Positions 42,880-45,316 of a stretch of DNA of 45,316 bases are shown here, piece after piece (positions within the stretch are counted from its first letter, which is position 1; each line of letters begins with the position of its first letter). Position numbers and translations under genes: made by a program. Source of the stretch: Chitinophagales bacterium (lineage in GTDB: Bacteria > Bacteroidota > Bacteroidia > Chitinophagales > JADIYW01); assembly GCA_019694955.1 (NCBI GenBank), contig JAIBAX010000036.1:1-45316 (forward strand), given 5' to 3'. Below the pieces are notes generated by a model. The model was not told where the DNA came from. It saw only the letters and a program-made list of their open reading frames with translations, and searched no databases.

Positions 42880-43551
42880 GTTGCCATTATCTCCATTTAA
42901 ATATCTGTCATAGTCAAACCGCCCGCTATTCACATCGTCAACAAATTGTCTTACTGATTTATTTATGAGTTTAATTTTGTATGGGTCGTGAATTAGTCCG
43001 AATACTTGTCCATTGGTGTCAATTGCTATGTAGTTGCCGTCTTCAAGGTCTTTAATTTGGTAGTAAGTCTTGCCATCAATATCAAATTCACTAGGGTCTG
43101 TCAGGTCAAGTTGCTCACAAGTTAAACCGCTCACGAGTTTTTCAATTTTTAAGTCTGTGGCAAACTTGCTTTTACTTTTCTTAAATGATGACAAGTCAAT
43201 TTGAAAGTTGTTGAAGTCCAAAATGCTTTTTTCAATTTCAAAACCTATCCAAAGTCCTTCGTGAATTGTAATGTTTAATAGATATGCTTGTCCGTCTTGT
43301 TTTATGACGATATTCTCTAATTCAAAATGCTTGCCTTTGGTCATTGACTTGTCAGATTGTGTTGGGTCAAAACCGATTGAATAGAAATGTCCCTTCATTG
43401 CATGATTTACAGAAAACCTTCCATAAAGTCCTTTGTCAAGTCCGTCTAATAAAAATTGAAAGTCCGCAGGTAACTGAGTAAAGACTTTTCTGAAAAAGTC
43501 GAGAGCTTTTCCTTCAATTTTCCAGCTTGTCTTTTTAAATAGTCCGAACAT
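42874..43551 (-). CDS. Hypothetical protein, cassette gene
   Basis: 225 residues from the ATG at 43549-43551; a longer frame would start inside element E4. Begins MFGLFKKTSWKIEGKALDFFRKVF, continues with a beta-rich region (YLLNITIHEGLWIGFEIEKSILDFNNFQIDL) and ends DLEDGNYIAIDTNGQVFGLIHDPYKIKLINKSVRQFVDDVNSGRFDYDRYLNGDN. The C-terminal part resembles SMI1/KNR4-type (SUKH) proteins, which often serve as immunity proteins; this is an impression, not a firm assignment. No signal peptide. Its TAA falls within the core site of E3, so gene and element are joined as one unit. Confidence 0.6.
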   Translation of the reverse strand: MFGLFKKTSWKIEGKALDFFRKVFTQLPADFQFLLDGLDKGLYGRFSVNHAMKGHFYSIGFDPTQSDKSMTKGKHFELENIVIKQDGQAYLLNITIHEGLWIGFEIEKSILDFNNFQIDLSSFKKSKSKFATDLKIEKLVSGLTCEQLDLTDPSEFDIDGKTYYQIKDLEDGNYIAIDTNGQVFGLIHDPYKIKLINKSVRQFVDDVNSGRFDYDRYLNGDNGNA

Positions 43552-43575
43552 GGTTGTCTGTCGTTTTATGGTTAC

Positions 43576-43708
43576 GCATAACGTTTTGCACATTTGCGAT
43601 GGGCGGGATTTTTACCATAAAAGTTGATGCGGAGAACCAAACTTTGATTAACCACAAAACTGTCATCGAAGCACAAAACCCCGCCTATTGCAAATGTGCT
43701 GTTATAGC
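43576..43708 (-). repeat. Cassette-boundary element E4 (attC-like), best hairpin
   Basis: 133-bp element starting GCATAAC (43576-43582) and ending GTTATAGC (43701-43708). Arms 43588-43607 and 43680-43699 pair at 18 of 20 positions, leaving two unpaired positions, with about 72 bases of loop between them. Confidence 0.65.
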
Positions 43709-43713
43709 CAGTT

Positions 43714-44313
43714 TTACTCTTCGTCATACGTATTCAAGTATTGGTCAATCAAACTTTTGTCCATCAAGTCAACTGTAATAGTTAGATTCCAGTCTTGAAG
43801 CAATAAATTCCATTGTTGTCCAAGTTCATGAAGGGATTTGGCAAGTCTTTCTCTGTCCATGCTCCAATGGTTGGTGAACCAAATATGTTCCACAACGTTG
43901 TCTTGAAAGTCATAATATACTGCACAATAGTCTTTGCCGAACGCGACACAATTTTTATGTTGTTCACGATAACTCTGTCCATAACCCGTTAGAACATTAG
44001 GTATTCTGTCAAATCCTAATGAACTAAGTATTTTTTCAAGGTCACTTGGGTCTATTCTCCGCTGATTTAATTTTGTCTTGTTCTCGTCATTGCGGACATA
44101 GATGTCTGTGAAGCCTGAACCATCAAAATGTTCCTTCGCAAATGTGTCTACCTTTTCGGATTCTGTCTTAAGAGATAAAAGATTGTCACTAGGAACTATT
44201 TCAACTTGCCTAAAATCGTCTTCATGATAAAAAATTGTCGGCCCGTCAAAAGTCTGTTGAACTTCTTCCGATTGTCGTTGTTTCTTGTTTCTGAATATGT
44301 CAAATAGTCCCAC
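43714..44313 (-). CDS. Hypothetical protein, cassette gene
   Basis: 199 residues from a GTG start at 44311-44313 (protein start MGLFDIFRNKKQ, common for such proteins, supports it). Composition is alpha/beta: EKVDTFAKEHFDGSGFTDIYVRNDENKTKLNQRRIDPSDLEKILSSLGFDRIPNVLTGYGQSY, then CVAFGKDYCAVYYDFQDNVVEHIWFTNHW. Reads like a soluble immunity-type or stand-alone accessory protein; no family recognised. Stop lies 5 bases beyond E4. Confidence 0.6.
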   Translation of the reverse strand: MGLFDIFRNKKQRQSEEVQQTFDGPTIFYHEDDFRQVEIVPSDNLLSLKTESEKVDTFAKEHFDGSGFTDIYVRNDENKTKLNQRRIDPSDLEKILSSLGFDRIPNVLTGYGQSYREQHKNCVAFGKDYCAVYYDFQDNVVEHIWFTNHWSMDRERLAKSLHELGQQWNLLLQDWNLTITVDLMDKSLIDQYLNTYDEE

Positions 44314-44333
44314 GATGCAGTCTTTTAAAATTA

Positions 44334-44405
44334 GCTATAACTTGTTTATACCCGCGACAAAGAAGCACATATACATCTAACAGTAGGTTGGATATGCGCT
44401 ACTCG
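44334..44405 (-). repeat. Degenerate cassette-boundary element E5
   Basis: GCTATAACTTGTTTATACCCGC and, about 50 bases later, GTTGGATATGCGC resemble the left and right ends of the other elements, but no good inner pairing is seen. The remaining 44406-44603 is AT-rich with the small hairpin GATACAA/TTGTATC near 44570 and no gene. Confidence 0.3.
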
Positions 44406-44603
44406 GTAGTGATTTCATTTTCCTCAAAAATAAGAATATTTCATCATAGAGCATTGCACTTTTAATAAAATTATCTTGTACAAATAATCTACTGCGCCTC
44501 TATTATTTTCAATACCTCCATACGTTTCCTTCTCGGGCTATTCCAAAGTTTGCAACATTGAATACTGCATGATACAAGATTGTATCTTGATAACCGCTAA
44601 CAA

Positions 44604-44990
44604 TCAATCATCGAATAGAATGTATTTCGCAATGTCAGTTGAGTCAAAAAATATAATCATCTCATAATTGAATGCATGTCCTCTGTCAACTGTATAGTAA
44701 AGCCTAGATTTGAATTCTCCGTCATCAAATTGTATTGAATTGTTTGGTTGACCCAAAATAATAAGCAATTCCTGCTTTGACTTATCGATGATTCCAATAC
44801 TGTCAAGCAGATAGTTTACCATTTGTCCTCTTTGCCTTGGTGTTCCTTTTTGCCAAATAGCTTTTTCAAATTTCAAATCATTCGAAATGCTATCATGTCT
44901 GAATGAAGATTGAACCATAAAATAAATAAAGAAAAGAATGCCAAACGTAGCAATTATAATCGATCCAAGTATAATAACAATTTTCTTCAT
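44604..44990 (-). CDS. Membrane-anchored hypothetical protein, cassette gene
   Basis: 128 residues: one N-terminal transmembrane helix (about 4-27, IVIILGSIIIATFGILFFIYFM), then a short soluble part FEKAIWQKGTPRQRGQMVNYLLDSIGIIDKSKQELLIILGQPN and YYTVDRGHAFNYEMIIFFDSTDIAKYILFDD. The K-x-ELLxxLGxP block and following strand pattern are those of SmpA/BamE-like small lipoprotein folds, which recur in cassette-type genes; resemblance only. Lies between E5 and E6. Confidence 0.65.
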   Translation of the reverse strand: MKKIVIILGSIIIATFGILFFIYFMVQSSFRHDSISNDLKFEKAIWQKGTPRQRGQMVNYLLDSIGIIDKSKQELLIILGQPNNSIQFDDGEFKSRLYYTVDRGHAFNYEMIIFFDSTDIAKYILFDD

Positions 44991-45057
44991 ATTGCAAATC
45001 TTCGATTTCTAATTTCAATGTGTTAATGGTATGACGAAATGCTCTTTACCCATTGCC

Positions 45058-45203
45058 GCATAACGGTTGGCAGTTACACGCAGCTGGTGATTTCGAAGCA
45101 CTTCACTGTCAATCAAGCAGGAACTTTGATAGAAGCACAATCCCGATAGCTATCGGGATAATTTAACCACTGAACCGTCACTTTTGGGTAGGTGCTGTTA
45201 TGC
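45058..45203 (-). repeat. Cassette-boundary element E6 (attC-like)
   Basis: 146-bp element with perfect 7-bp inverted ends GCATAAC (45058-45064) and GTTATGC (45197-45203); each fits the integron consensus RYYYAAC or GTTRRRY at 6 of 7 positions. Homologous to E2 apart from about 27 extra bases that include the palindrome at 45140-45159. Confidence 0.65.
45140..45159. repeat. 20-bp perfect palindrome inserted in E6
   Basis: ATCCCGATAGCTATCGGGAT is fully self-complementary. E2 lacks it at the matching place, so it looks like an insertion. The same palindrome is frequent in many Bacteroidota genomes to my knowledge. Confidence 0.85.
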
Positions 45204-45208
45204 ATACG

Positions 45209-45316
45209 TTATTTTATTTCGTTTGTCATTCTATTAAATAATTGTTCTACTTCTGTCCAGTTAGTTTTGTCAGTTGGCTCTTGGTATAGTAGTCGAAGAG
45301 TAGAGAAAAACTCATC
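45209..45316 (-). CDS. C-terminal end of a hypothetical protein (runs off the window)
   Basis: The minus strand has an open frame of 35 codons from the right edge to a TAA at 45209-45211, reading DEFFSTLRLLYQEPTDKTNW and ending FNRMTNEIK. Acidic and helical; no family recognisable from the fragment. The stop lies 6 bases from element E6, the same tight spacing as the other cassette genes, and it shares their orientation. Confidence 0.6.
   Translation of the reverse strand, partial: DEFFSTLRLLYQEPTDKTNWTEVEQLFNRMTNEIK

Noticed and set aside
42874..43593. 239-codon version of the cassette protein
   Set aside because: The extra N-terminal codons lie in the boundary element E4, start with a non-ATG codon and have no typical beginning; MFGLFKK at 43551 is the better start.
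41713..45203. Cassette elements as a CRISPR array
   Set aside because: Units are 105-146 bp, are inverted-repeat structures separated by genes, and lack short spacers.

Overview
The window comes from an AT-rich member of the Bacteroidota, most likely the Chitinophagia/Saprospiria/Sphingobacteriia side. The evidence is several secreted proteins with type IX secretion (T9SS) C-terminal sorting domains, a TonB/OMP_b-brl-type outer-membrane protein, many Bacteroidota-type secreted hypotheticals, and TAnnTTTG promoter elements lying almost on top of start codons. I see no rRNA, tRNA, CRISPR array, prophage or transposase gene.

Layout. 1-2927 (minus): 5'-part of a macro-domain protein, an MscS channel and an M61 peptidase. 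3330-8911 (plus): outer-membrane receptor-like protein, secreted hypothetical, DM13 lipoprotein, a Crp/Fnr regulator followed by a DUF2892 membrane protein with a CRP-like palindrome in between, and a DUF2004-like protein. 8948-15632: T9SS esterase, DUF2167 protein, cytidine deaminase, an operon of sirtuin, secreted protein and NUDIX hydrolase, and a T9SS-tailed arylsulfotransferase-like protein. 15666-17031: repeat-rich DNA around a DUF433/DUF5615 toxin-antitoxin pair that sits between direct repeats. 17032-19254: threonine synthase and RlmF. 19552-20037: a small SPOR-like secreted protein bracketed by identical 38-bp repeats.

20118-27338 (minus) is the most striking operon: six tightly overlapping genes for a MoxR AAA+ ATPase, a degenerate vWA plus beta-propeller protein, three accessory proteins resembling the bpX families, and a short endonuclease V-like protein. 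It matches the architecture of the MoxR-vWA-beta-propeller 'ternary' systems that have been proposed, mainly from comparative genomics, to act in biological conflict.

27691-41624 is mostly housekeeping: PD40 protein, dGTPase, CYTH protein, a secreted clan-A glycosidase-like protein, a lipoprotein with a possible caspase-like His/Cys pair, thrB and thrA (thrC is 17 kb away), then a co-directional operon of PlsC, NlpC/P60 hydrolase, Nnr and a second MscS channel.

41700-45316 changes character: small, unrelated, mostly unrecognised genes, all on the minus strand, each separated by a roughly 105-146 bp imperfect inverted repeat whose ends read GCATAAC...GTTATGC or close variants. This looks like an integron-type gene-cassette array without a visible integrase. 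Four further repeat families are scattered in the intergenic DNA: REPIN-like CAACCTC-GAGG hairpins, a 53-bp GC-rich unit, a ~95-bp hairpin element, and a 20-bp perfect palindrome.
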